A stretch of 64,000 nt of DNA from Chondrus crispus (Eukaryota > Rhodophyta > Florideophyceae > Gigartinales > Gigartinaceae). Location: positions 1 through 64,000 of the forward strand of contig NW_005179176.1 of the NCBI RefSeq assembly GCF_000350225.1, written 5' to 3'. Below the pieces are notes generated by a model. That model saw only the letters and a program-made list of their open reading frames with translations. It was not told where the DNA came from and ran no database searches. Of the stretch, positions 19,967-30,407 are shown piece after piece. The first letter of the stretch is position 1. Each line of letters opens with the position of its first letter. The position numbers and the translations under genes are program-made.

Positions 19967-21898
19967 ATGCTTCCTTCTCCATCGGAACACTCGGACGATA
20001 GTGCCACCCGTAGACGTCCGGGCGTGGGCTTTCCTGGCAAGTTCGAAGTGCCCCGGGGTCTTCCTTCCATACCCCGTCTACCCCCTGTTACCGTCTCTGC
20101 CGAGCCGGCCTTCCATCCGGGCTACCATTCCTCTTGGGTGGCCTGCCGTCATCCTTCGTTCGAGGAGCTGCAGAACAAAACCATGCGTGATAAGGCAGCC
20201 CTGTTTGCTTCTGCTCAATGGTTCTCCTCTGTGGGCGTCCGCGACCTCGACGGCATCAAAAATAATTTCGCCGATGATGCGGGCATGTTGCCCGGTAACC
20301 TCCCTTTGCAGGCCATTCACACCTTTGACTGGCGCACCCGCATCGCTATACCCACCTCCATCCTACGTCACTCCTCCCCGCGCGGTCGCTCCTCCTTATC
20401 TCTGCGCTTCATGGACGCTGTGCTCACTCGGATCGAGATTCCTATGGCCGACGCCCTCATACCTTCATGTTACCACTGCGACACTTGGCAGTTTCGTACG
20501 GAGGGGAAACGACTCTACCTAGACAACCTCATCGACTGCACCTACGGTGACCCCGTGTCCGAGGCGGACCGACTGTGGCGCAACCGACGCACCGTCACGA
20601 CCGACGCCATGTTTTGGACCCAAGCCATTCTTCCCACAAACTTTCGCCATACGAAGCGCGGCGGTATTTTCTTTTTCCAAAATACTGTACGCTTTGAACG
20701 TCGGGTCCGATCCGACACTGGGTACTTCGTGGCGTACCAGATGATTGAAGCTCGTGAAATTTCCAGACAGCACTACACCAATCGGTACCAACGAACCCCG
20801 TCCTGGTGGAGTCAATACGAGGAATGTCAGGGTTTCTGGGCTGAGTTAGGCCCCATCCTGACATATTACGGCAGTCATTTACGCTATCCGCAGCACGGGC
20901 TGTGGACTGTGTTTCTCACGGAGTGGTGCGTGAAAGTCGCCGCCACCCTCCTGTGGGAAGTTTTCGACTGTTGGCGCCTGTGGCACATCCCTCCGAAACT
21001 CCGCGAACAGATGCGTCTCCTCGATTTTTCTGTCCCCCTTGGCGGGTCCGATGTGGACCGTGAAGTGCACGCCCTCCTCTATATGATCGAGACCGTAGCG
21101 TGGGATTGCGTTCCTCCACAAAATTCGTCTCGGTCCTTTTCACGCCAGCGACCCTCTTTTTCCCCTGGTAGAAATCATCCAGCTGCCGGCGACTTCGTGT
21201 GGATCAACCCCTGGTCCTCCTCCTTCTGTTCTGCCTGGGAGGCCCAGATGAGCCGCCGTTTCGGAAATCAACCACCAACCCCCAACGCAGTCACTGTGGT
21301 GAACGCGGATCCTCGAGAGCCTGAGATGTGCCCTCGACCTTCAGCCCCAACTTCCCCTCTCCCTGCACCGGTCCGTCCCTCCGCGCCTGAAGCCCCAGTG
21401 TGCGTCGTACTTCCTCCCACGAACTCGGCGGAAACCTTGTCGCTTCGAGTCGTGTCTTCCTCCGACGTGAATCCAACCTCACTTCCTGCTTCCCCATCAC
21501 GCGAGGGACAGCTCGTCACACCCACCTCAACCTTGCCATTGCCGTCATGTACGGCACCCGTGGGCTTAACCCGCCCTGAGGCTCTTCCGCTCGTCGAGCT
21601 TCCTCCTGCGAGCTGCTCGACGGGAACCATTTCAATTCGGGAAGCCCCACCGTCGGCCGGGGATCCGACCCCACGTCCGGCTTGCCCTTCACCTGAGGGT
21701 CCGCTCCTCGCCCCTACCTCGGGGCCTCCATCATCTACAATTCCCATAGAAAATACCTCTGCTGCCGCCGTTTACCATCGCCTTCTCATGGCTCATGGTG
21801 TGGAGGGAGAAGCTCTCCAGGGGGCGTCCCTGGACGACTTGCGAGTTCTAGCTCGGCTTGTCACCTCCCTTCAAAAGGGAAAATCCCTTGGGGCATAG
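19967..21898 (+). CDS. Antisense ORF of element F (643 codons), unknown protein
   Basis: I do not recognise this protein. It is encoded opposite to gag-pol, with its ATG 126 bp from the inner end of the 3' LTR, so its promoter must lie in that gap or in the LTR. Residues 50-435 look globular: rich in Trp and aromatics, with a CYHC pair (C168, C171) and a segment GPILTYYGSH...FLTEWCVK near 295-325. Residues 440-595 are Pro/Ser-rich and hold two copies of a repeat of about 50 residues (481-530 and 544-592), each with LPP, a T-x-S-[LI]-R step, PA-[SC]-PS-x-EG and PTS. A short helical tail ends the protein (DDLRVLARLVTSLQKG). No signal peptide or membrane segment is visible. A weak P-[IL]-L-x-Y-x3-H pattern also occurs in the antisense protein of element B; whether the two are homologous I cannot tell by eye. 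Confidence 0.7.
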   Translation: MLPSPSEHSDDSATRRRPGVGFPGKFEVPRGLPSIPRLPPVTVSAEPAFHPGYHSSWVACRHPSFEELQNKTMRDKAALFASAQWFSSVGVRDLDGIKNNFADDAGMLPGNLPLQAIHTFDWRTRIAIPTSILRHSSPRGRSSLSLRFMDAVLTRIEIPMADALIPSCYHCDTWQFRTEGKRLYLDNLIDCTYGDPVSEADRLWRNRRTVTTDAMFWTQAILPTNFRHTKRGGIFFFQNTVRFERRVRSDTGYFVAYQMIEAREISRQHYTNRYQRTPSWWSQYEECQGFWAELGPILTYYGSHLRYPQHGLWTVFLTEWCVKVAATLLWEVFDCWRLWHIPPKLREQMRLLDFSVPLGGSDVDREVHALLYMIETVAWDCVPPQNSSRSFSRQRPSFSPGRNHPAAGDFVWINPWSSSFCSAWEAQMSRRFGNQPPTPNAVTVVNADPREPEMCPRPSAPTSPLPAPVRPSAPEAPVCVVLPPTNSAETLSLRVVSSSDVNPTSLPASPSREGQLVTPTSTLPLPSCTAPVGLTRPEALPLVELPPASCSTGTISIREAPPSAGDPTPRPACPSPEGPLLAPTSGPPSSTIPIENTSAAAVYHRLLMAHGVEGEALQGASLDDLRVLARLVTSLQKGKSLGA

Positions 21899-24800
21899 TC
21901 TCGTTGAGACGGCGGCCACAGCACTCCCTTGCGACTCGTCCTTCTTTTCCCATCCTGCCCGCATGATAGTCGACTAGCGACTTTATCGTACGACCTTTGG
22001 GCGATAAAAAGAACCCATTTGCAAATCCCCTGTTATTTCCAACTTCCTCCTCTTTTTTTGCGTACCGTCACTGCGGTCGTACCCCTCTTTTCACCAACTT
22101 CCTCCTCTTTCTGCATTTTCAATTTTCCCTCCCCTGATTTCCCTATGTTTCCTTCTTTTCAGTTCCTCCTCTTCATCCTTGGCACGGCGTGTCGCTGAGC
22201 CTGTTTCGCATCTCCTTGCCAGCCTGTCATACTGGACACTCGACACGGGTTGTTATGAGAGAGAAAGTTTCCGGTAGTTGTCTCCGTCTTCTCCTCTCCC
22301 CTTTATCAGCCAAAACATTGGTTTCCCGGTCGAGCTATGTACACAGTACAGTGACTTCCGACGGATGACGTCCATAAATGAAGGACGCGACTACCGGGTG
22401 TGTCGCGTTGGGGCTCTTAGGTCTCGTAGAATTTTTGGTGAACTTCTTTTCCCCCTTTCCGTATTGATACGGCGTGTTAAAAACGCCGTGGGCGTGTTGT
22501 GGGGTTATCCTGGGTGATTGCAGTCTCAATTCGTCCTAGTCATCGTAAAAACGTGGCGTGGAGGTGCAAAGAGAATTAGTCGTGGAAAAGCTCCTCTTTT
22601 GTCCGTCTCGCGGTCAACACGGTCACGGATCATGCGGCACTGTCTTGATTCGTCGTCCCGCTCCTTCCTCATGTCAGTCTACCACCTCCCTGTTAAATAG
22701 TTTTCTGCAACCCACATCTCCGATGTGGAACGAGAGATTCTCTCGTTTCCAAGAATTATCTCAACATATTAAAAAGGTAGGATATTCTGTTCCCTTATCG
22801 CATGGATCGTGTAGGTCTGTCGGCCTACCCGTCGGCAATTGTACATACTGCTCCGGCTGGTGTTCTTTCCTCACAGCATCCGTCCCATTGGAGAGAGAGA
22901 CCGTAACACATTATGTGTGTGCTCATGGGGCCTGGGGCCTGGTCTTTGTGATGCAAGAAAAATAAGGGTCGTCTTGGAACATGCTTGACCCATCCGGTCG
23001 CACCCGGTTGGCCTAATTATTTCTGCGACCGAGCTCTACTGTACCTTCCATGTGGTTTCGGACAACGTCGATGCTCCTAATTGCTTCCGTCGATTGCAAT
23101 CTCCTTGTAGACACCTGCTGCACGTGTCTCCGCTCTTTCTTCATTGACTTCGTATGGCGATATTCGTCCGAGCTAATCACCACGAGTACCCAATTCCTTC
23201 GTAGCAGCTTCCCCCTCTGCGATCGTCATCGTGGAAGTGATGTCGCGTCTTTCTCCCTCTTCGGTTCTTCCTGCACCAACGTTTCCCTTGTGACTATTGC
23301 GCTTCGCGTCTCTGTCCGGGTGATGCTGCACCGAATTCTCACTACCAGTGAGGTCCACCTTCGAAGTGCTGTCGTCGACAGCTGGCTGCTTGACTTTCTT
23401 CTTCTCTTCCCTCGCCGTTCTCCTTTCTCGTGCACACTGTAAACTTCCCGGCTGATATAGTCTTCCCTTGGTTGAACCGGCCCGGGGTCACTTGTATCTC
23501 CCCCTCTTTTTTTTTGGACGAGTCATGCCCTCGTCACCTAAAATACACAAAACAAATAAAAAGGGGGAAAACGAGGTGAAAGGGAAAGGTAATTGGTCTC
23601 GTACTGACCTGACAACATATTCTGTTTCCCTGGCGGGGGCGGCAAAGGAGTTTCAAAAACCTCGCCTCTTCGTCCTCTTTTTGGGGGGCGTCCTTTTCGA
23701 TGTGGTTCAACAGCTGCGCGGGCGACGGCGTCGCCGTGATATGAAGCTGGGGTCTCCTGTGTGAGCTCCCCATCGGGGTGCGCTCGCAATCGATCATTTT
23801 CAAGGGAAACTGGGGCAGTGGGAAAGAGGGGTTGTCGAGGTCCTTCCCTCTGGTAATTTGCAAGATCGTCGGATCGACACGTGGGGCTTGTAACAACAAA
23901 TGGGTTGTATACCTAGGCTGGCACTTCCCTTAATTTTTGTTAACATTTTTGAAGGCGTTTCGGGTAGTTCGCACGCACCTTCCTCGTGCGTTTGCTAGCG
24001 GGGCGCGCGCATTCCTAAGTCAATCGCCATGACTCGTGGCTGCGAGGGGGGGCCTGCGGGTTCACTCTCTTCGTGTCTCGATGACAGACTCATCATATGG
24101 GTACTCCTGCAGTCGCAGTTCGGTTCCCTCTCTCCCAATTAATTTGCTTCCCTGGCGCTGCCCGCTGGGCTGGTATGGCCTTATTTTTCTTCGTTCGGGG
24201 CACGCGTGGCGTGTCCTCAATCTCCGAGGCAGACAGTCGGCGTAGGCGAAGTGACCTCACATAGCCAATATATACAGGGAAAACGGAGCAACCAAAAAGA
24301 AAAGAAAAAGAAAGCAGGGAGCGAATTCCGTAGCGAACTTAGGACTGCGTCGTTCGTGTAAAAACAATTGTTAGCGTATTCGTGAAGGGCTGTTGGTCCT
24401 CCTGAAACGACGGCGGAGGTTGTTAGCCATGCAGGTGTGTATCGCGACACGAATGAGCGGCAACGGGTAAAGGTAGATCATATGTCATGTTGAAGAGGCA
24501 TGTACAGTTGAGTGTCCACACATGTTTTGCAAGGCCACCGACTGTCTTCTATGACAAGAATTGTCAACGAGTTTTTACTGAGGCGAGAACCCCCCTTCAA
24601 GACGAATGTCCCTTTCTTTCTTTAGTCCCCCCCCTGTAGAGAGGTGTGTTTTCAAACAAATGCTTCTCGATCCAGGGAAGTGTGACACCTTCGATGGACG
24701 CGTGCGTACTTGGGTATGCGTCATCATTTCGGGGTTGCAAAAAAAACATTGCCCCTTCAGAAAACCCTCTAGCTCAACGAGCGTTTTCCCCTCCTTCCTT

Positions 24801-25977
24801 GGAACCTTTCCGACACACTGGGGGTGTGTCCTGTGTCAGCTCTGCGTTCTAATTGCTGGTTCGGTATTAATTATACTCTTTTCGACGAAGTTTGATGCTG
24901 CTCCTGTACAGGTTGTGTCATTGAAACTGACATCGTCGGTGTAATCCCCATTTGAAAGAAGCACGTCCGTAAGGAACAAGAGCAATACTCCGTGGTCGAA
25001 GTGTATCAGCTGTAGTCCTTCGTTGCCCCTTTCTCCCCGACAATACAAATTTTCGCGTATGCGAAATGTGGGGTCCTTTGGATTTGTAGTTGCGCACCAT
25101 CTTCTCTCGTGTTCCTGACGGGTGCAATTTTCTTCTCCTTCTCGTCCGTCTATCGATTTGCCTTGGGATCTTGTTGATCGAAGTCCGCGATACGCGGTCG
25201 CGTCGCCAGAGTCCTGCGACAACAAAAAGAAATAAGATAAAATAGAATAGAGTAAAACAGAACAGAAAAGAGGGAAAGAAACGAAACAAGGAAAAGACAG
25301 AGTTGAAGAGAAATCAAGGTGGTAAGTGCTAAGTAGACCGTCCTGAAAAAAAGATAATAGGACCGATTGTGAGCGTCGACGTCGGTCACCGCGGGTGAAT
25401 TCGTAGCTGCGCTCTTCTGAGGGTGGTCCCTTTGGACGAGTCTTCGTGCTCGGCGAGCATGGGCAGTGTGTTAGCAGGGAGTGTGACGATCGGCTTCGTG
25501 TGAGGCCGGGTGGGGCTCGGCTGCAGGGCGACTTAGAATAGTTATGTCGCCGACTGTGGCAAACGATCACCACTTATCGTGCGTACTGCAGCTGCCGCAA
25601 TTTTTCCTGCTTTTTGATTATAATTTCACAGCATGGCTGGAATCGACTTCTGACTTGTGTCGCCGGTTCAGCGGGTTGTTGTCAACACGCTTACATATCT
25701 ATATATAATTTGGTTTCATCATCCCCCCCCACGTGGGCGGACCGTCCGTTCGAAACGTCATTTCTCGTGCGTACCGTGATGAAGCGTGTGTGTTTTCCGA
25801 GAGGCTCAATGCCTCATCCAAGGATACAGTCTCGCTTCTCTGCCTTGCTCTCCTTTCCTTCAAACTCCTTATCTGCGAACCCTGTAGATGTGTTCCTTTC
25901 TCGAAGTTCTGACCTCTCTGTTGTCTCTAACCTACTAATTCTATTTACGATGGCTATCCCGGTTGTGCGTGCGACGC
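21899..25977. other. Pol-to-antisense-ORF spacer of element F
   Basis: 4.1 kb with no gene that I can support on either strand. It is pyrimidine-rich on the plus strand in many places and has a purine-rich low-complexity run (25224-25310). It corresponds in position to 4893-7617 of element B. Confidence 0.6.
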
Positions 25978-28900
25978 TTACGTGGGTAAGGGTAGCCTTT
26001 TCCTTCGGAAATATGTGACTACCGCGCTGCGGAGGATCTGCTCAATAGGTTCCCACGTTGCGTCCTCGATGGTATACCCATACCACCTCACTTTGAGAAT
26101 TAATTTCTCCTCGTCGTAGCCATGGTCCACGATCTTGTCGATCACATACTCCTGACTCTCGGTTCCTTCTTCCTGCGTGTCCAACTGTCCTTCCTCCTTC
26201 CGAAGATCTTCCAACTCATCCTCTTCTCTGGACTTTCCAAACTCGCGTAGGTCTGGAGGCGTCTCCGTTGTCGGCGTTCGACCAACTAAATTATCCTGGT
26301 CCCTCGTCGTAGGCGCACGGGTGTGAGGACGTTCCTCGTCCTCCATTACCTCTCCTTCTTCGTTTAGCTCCGGCTCTCCCAGGAACTGTAGCGCTTGCCG
26401 TAGGCCAGTTATCGGCGCATAGTCCATCGGGCTTGGGGCTAACTCCACCCTGTCTCGCGATACGCGTTCCTCCTGATCGCCAATGGCAATGACTACCGTA
26501 TGTTGATCCGATCTTCGGACCTGATAAGGTCCTGTGGCGACTTGTGCCAGCTTGTGTTTCGGTTCGCTAGCCGTGCCCTGCTCCTTCCGAAGGAACACGT
26601 AGGACCCCGGCGGGATCTCATATTGCGGTTTGCGAAGGCGTGCGTCGAAATTTCGCTTGTACCGGGCATGTTCCTTTCGCAAACTCCTATCAGCGCCTTT
26701 CATCAGGCTTTCCAACCACGACTGCCATTTCAGGTAGTACGCTCGATTCGAGCTAAATCCTTCCAAACTTGGCTGTGCTTGTAACGCAATGCTTCTCGGC
26801 GCCCGAGCTAACACCAGCTCGAAGGGCGCGATATTCGTAGTTCGATGAACTTGCGTGTTGTATGCGAACGTCACAGCGTCGCTAAATAGGTCCCAGTCCT
26901 TGGGATGTTCTCCAACGTATTTTCGCAACGCGGAAGTCAGCGTGCGGTTAAACCTCTCAACTTGGCCGTTGGCTTGCGGGTGGTACGTAGTTGTGAACAC
27001 ATTGCGTATGCCGAGAATTCGACAGACGTTCTGAAAGAACCGGGCCGTGAACTGTGTTCCATTGTCGGACAGCAGCTTGACCGGCGGTCCGTACACGAAT
27101 ACCCAATGGTGAACGAAGGCTTGTGCGATGTGCGCCGCTGATATCTTCTTCAACGGTACGGTTCGTACCAGTTTCGAGTATCGATCGCTGATCACGAGAA
27201 TGTACCGATTTCCTCGTTTAGTTGTAATTAGCTCGCCGAGGATGTCGATGGCGACAAACTCCAGCGGAGCTTTGGGCGTGAACAGCTTCATTTCCTTCGT
27301 GTTTCTTCTTAACTTCACCCTCTCCCGCGCGCATGCGGCGCAATTCTTCGCGACTGCATAGCAGTCTAGGGCCATCGTAGGCCAGTAAAAATATCTTCTC
27401 AAAGTCTTGTAAAGTTTCCTGCCTCCCGGGTGGCCTGCCAATTTTGCGTAGTGGCTCAACCCTAGGACGCGGTCCCTTAACGATTGTGGTATTACCACTT
27501 GTACAAACTCTGCCGCGGTACGGCATAGAGTTCCTTCGAGTTCCTCGGTCTCCATGCTGAATGTTCTCACCTTTCCGGCGTCCACTTCTTCCTTGATGCG
27601 GTTGCAGAAGGGGTCGACGGCTTGCTCGCGAATGAGCTCCTCCGGAGTGACAGCTTGGAATTGATCGAGGCGATCAGGGGCGGTCCCTCCCTCAAGAGCG
27701 AGGATGTCGTCTATCGCGTCAAAACTTTCCTCGTTCTCCACTGTACCCTCGGCCGGTTCGGCCATAAAGCATGGGATTTCGTCGTCGATTTCGTCGACGG
27801 TTTTTCCTGCGGTCCGTAATCTTGACAGGGCATCAGCTTGACTGTTCGCCTTGTCCTTCTTGTACTTGATTTCGAAATCGAATTCCGAGAGGCGGAGCCT
27901 CCGTCGGATTAGTCTCCCGCTGGGGTCGGTTACGTTCATCAACCACCTCAATGAGGCATGGTCGGTATGCACAATGAAGTGCTCGCCATATAGATATGGT
28001 CTTAAAGTCTGTACGGCCCAAATTACCGCTAGACATTCTTTTTCTGATACAGAATAGTTTCTCTCGGCTGCGGCTAACGTTCTTGAAAAGAACCCGATGG
28101 GTTTGCGTTGCGCATCCGGGTGTGTTTGAAATAGTGCAGCGCCTATTTGGTAGTCGCTTGCATCGGTGTCTACCGAGTAGGGTAGGTCCTTCTTCGGCAG
28201 CGCCAACACCGGCGGTGCCAAGATGGCGTCCTTGAGCTTATGAAAAGCTTTCTTGCACGGTTCGTCGAATCCTTCCAACTGGACCGGTTGTCGCTTCTTC
28301 AACAGTTGATTGAGCGGATGTGCGATTTTCGCATAATGCGGAACGAATCTGCGGTAGACATTACAAAGTCCCAAGAAGCTCCTGAGCTGGGTCTGCGTTT
28401 GAGGGTACCTGACTTGTTCTAATGCGACGGTTTGCGCAGCGTCCACTTCCAATGTACCTGGCCGAACTACATGGCCCAGGTACTTGATCTTTTCGACGAA
28501 AAATTCACACTTGCGAAGCTTGAGCTTCACACCTGCCTTCTCCAATACAGAAAGTATCTCATCCACGTGCACGATGTGCTCCTCCCACGACTTGCTAAAA
28601 ATTATTATGTCGTCCAGATACACCAAGCAGCACTTCCAACGGAACGGAGAGAGCAGGATATCCATTGCTCTCTGAAACGTTGCTGGCACGTTAGTTAGCC
28701 CGAAGGGCATTCTTGAGAAGCGATACAGTCCTGAGTGACACGAAAATGCGGTCTTGTCGCGGTCGCGCTCAGGGATAGGCATCTGCCAATATCCCGAGAT
28801 CGCGTCCAACGCGGAGAAAACCTTGGTGTCACCAAGCGAGTCCAGGCACTCATCCATGCGCGGTAAGGGGTACGTGTCCTTCACTGTCACTGCGTTCAAC

Positions 28901-30291
28901 CTGCGGTAGTCTACGCAAAAACGCATTGACCCGTCCGGCTTGGGCACCAGCAACACGGGCGACGCCCATTCTGACTGCGCTGGTTCTATCGCTCCTGCCT
29001 TCAACATCTTCTGCACCTCTGCATCTTCTACTGCGCGGGCTTTAGGCCCGGCCCGATACGGGGCTTGTGCGATGGGACGAGTCTCGGGGATCAACTCGAT
29101 CCGATGGACTGTGGTACTAATTTCGCCAAGCGTCCCATCCCACATCCTTGCATACTTCTTCAACATCCGACGGAACCGCTCGCGCAGCCGGTCCGGCACG
29201 TGGCTCAGGTCGAGTTCCTCCACGTCCGGCGGGGGAGATTCAATCCGCCGCTCCGGCGTCGTAGTTGCCGTCGCGGAGAGCCTTTCCTCCCGTTCCCCTT
29301 GCTGGTCCTCGCGCACTTGATCCGACGGTTCGCATCTTGCCTCGCCCGTAGGCGTCTTGGTGGAACTAGGAAAATTTTCCTTCTTCCTTTCTTGAATTCC
29401 GAGAACTTCACCAATGTTGGTTTTGCTCTCGAGCGCGGCTCTCGGGTGCGGTAATAATTCTGCCACCACTTGGCCTTTTTGCACCCTGACAGGGTATGTC
29501 CTAAAATTCGCAACGAGTAAACGAAATGGCCTGTCAGGCTCAACTTGAACGACACCATTCTTGCACGTCAACCCGTGCCTTTCGTACAACGACGAGTACG
29601 GCTGAACCACAACCAAGCCCGCCCTCTTCGAGGTGCATTCCACGACGCGTTGCGTCCCTGGCTCGATAGTCGTGGCTCTTGCCACTTTTACCTTAGGGGA
29701 AATTCGCTCCACCTTTCCATCATTCTCGTCCTCTCCCGGGACGAGATTCTTCTTCCCTCTTCTCGTCGAGAACCGCCTAACTATCGGAACCTCCGAGAAA
29801 TCCGCCAACTCAACCGTTTTCTTCCTTGGATAAATTGCTTCCACAAACCGGTCACAGTAGTCCGCGCCTAGAATTAGCGGGACGGCTAGTTTTTCGCATA
29901 CAATAAACTCGGCTGCGGCCACAAATTTTCCAAGCCTCACAGGCATTCTAATTGTGCCGAGAGTCCGGAGTGGCCTATTGTTTGCGTCGCCAATGTCTTG
30001 GGTCGGTCCGTAGGACACTAGAGATTCCATTCCAGCTGGGAGTTCCGATTTTCGCACAAGGTTTGGTCCCGCGCCGGTGTCTAAAACAGACAACACCCGG
30101 CTCATCAATCCGACTGTTGGTCCAATGTCCGCGTACACTTTGTAGTTTTTTCGCGCAAGAACCAAAATCTTCTCGGGACACTCCCTTCGCTTAACCCTGT
30201 ACCAGGGTCTTCGAACTTCTTCCAGCGGATGATCTCGGGCTCGGCTCAAAATTTTCTTGACTTGAGCTGGCCCTTTGGGCATATCCACCAA
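25978..30291 (-). CDS. pol: Pol polyprotein of element F with chromodomain, intact
   Basis: This is the complete enzymatic polyprotein of a chromovirus. The open frame begins with TTG 30291; the first ATG is three codons later (30282, MPKGPAQVKK), a more likely start. Aspartic protease: LDTGAG at residue 70. RT: FSALDAISGYWQ (D496) and YLDDII (559-564). RNase H: VDTDASD near 707-713, E751 and HTDHAS near 775. Integrase: zinc site H947, H954, C984, C987; triad D1016 (AIDILG), D1076 (LLSDNG), E1112 (GQVERF). Chromodomain at about 1385-1430 (YVIDKIVDHG, then LKVRWYGY and ATWEP). All catalytic residues that can be checked are present and there are no internal stops. It is separated from gag by about 115 bp with a stop in its own frame just upstream, so a simple gag-pol frameshift does not explain its expression. 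Confidence 0.95.
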   Translation of the reverse strand: MVDMPKGPAQVKKILSRARDHPLEEVRRPWYRVKRRECPEKILVLARKNYKVYADIGPTVGLMSRVLSVLDTGAGPNLVRKSELPAGMESLVSYGPTQDIGDANNRPLRTLGTIRMPVRLGKFVAAAEFIVCEKLAVPLILGADYCDRFVEAIYPRKKTVELADFSEVPIVRRFSTRRGKKNLVPGEDENDGKVERISPKVKVARATTIEPGTQRVVECTSKRAGLVVVQPYSSLYERHGLTCKNGVVQVEPDRPFRLLVANFRTYPVRVQKGQVVAELLPHPRAALESKTNIGEVLGIQERKKENFPSSTKTPTGEARCEPSDQVREDQQGEREERLSATATTTPERRIESPPPDVEELDLSHVPDRLRERFRRMLKKYARMWDGTLGEISTTVHRIELIPETRPIAQAPYRAGPKARAVEDAEVQKMLKAGAIEPAQSEWASPVLLVPKPDGSMRFCVDYRRLNAVTVKDTYPLPRMDECLDSLGDTKVFSALDAISGYWQMPIPERDRDKTAFSCHSGLYRFSRMPFGLTNVPATFQRAMDILLSPFRWKCCLVYLDDIIIFSKSWEEHIVHVDEILSVLEKAGVKLKLRKCEFFVEKIKYLGHVVRPGTLEVDAAQTVALEQVRYPQTQTQLRSFLGLCNVYRRFVPHYAKIAHPLNQLLKKRQPVQLEGFDEPCKKAFHKLKDAILAPPVLALPKKDLPYSVDTDASDYQIGAALFQTHPDAQRKPIGFFSRTLAAAERNYSVSEKECLAVIWAVQTLRPYLYGEHFIVHTDHASLRWLMNVTDPSGRLIRRRLRLSEFDFEIKYKKDKANSQADALSRLRTAGKTVDEIDDEIPCFMAEPAEGTVENEESFDAIDDILALEGGTAPDRLDQFQAVTPEELIREQAVDPFCNRIKEEVDAGKVRTFSMETEELEGTLCRTAAEFVQVVIPQSLRDRVLGLSHYAKLAGHPGGRKLYKTLRRYFYWPTMALDCYAVAKNCAACARERVKLRRNTKEMKLFTPKAPLEFVAIDILGELITTKRGNRYILVISDRYSKLVRTVPLKKISAAHIAQAFVHHWVFVYGPPVKLLSDNGTQFTARFFQNVCRILGIRNVFTTTYHPQANGQVERFNRTLTSALRKYVGEHPKDWDLFSDAVTFAYNTQVHRTTNIAPFELVLARAPRSIALQAQPSLEGFSSNRAYYLKWQSWLESLMKGADRSLRKEHARYKRNFDARLRKPQYEIPPGSYVFLRKEQGTASEPKHKLAQVATGPYQVRRSDQHTVVIAIGDQEERVSRDRVELAPSPMDYAPITGLRQALQFLGEPELNEEGEVMEDEERPHTRAPTTRDQDNLVGRTPTTETPPDLREFGKSREEDELEDLRKEEGQLDTQEEGTESQEYVIDKIVDHGYDEEKLILKVRWYGYTIEDATWEPIEQILRSAVVTYFRRKRLPLPT

Positions 30292-30407
30292 TCCAACAAC
30301 CTCCTCCTCGAGGCCTTATTTTTCCCTTAGAGACGGGGAACCGGGCTGAGCCCCGGGCACAGTACGTCGACCCTGTGCCTCTTGCGACTCATGCGAGATT
30401 TCCCTTT

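Noticed and set aside
21268-21747. 159-codon minus-strand ORF opposite the Pro/Ser repeats of the antisense gene
   Set aside because: Shadow of a low-complexity coding region.
24836-25573. 245-codon sense-strand ORF downstream of pol in element F with a hydrophobic stretch, a possible envelope-like gene
   Set aside because: It opens at a GTG, the hydrophobic run comes from low-complexity A/G-rich DNA, and there is no signal peptide, furin-like site or glycosylation pattern. Most likely spacer.
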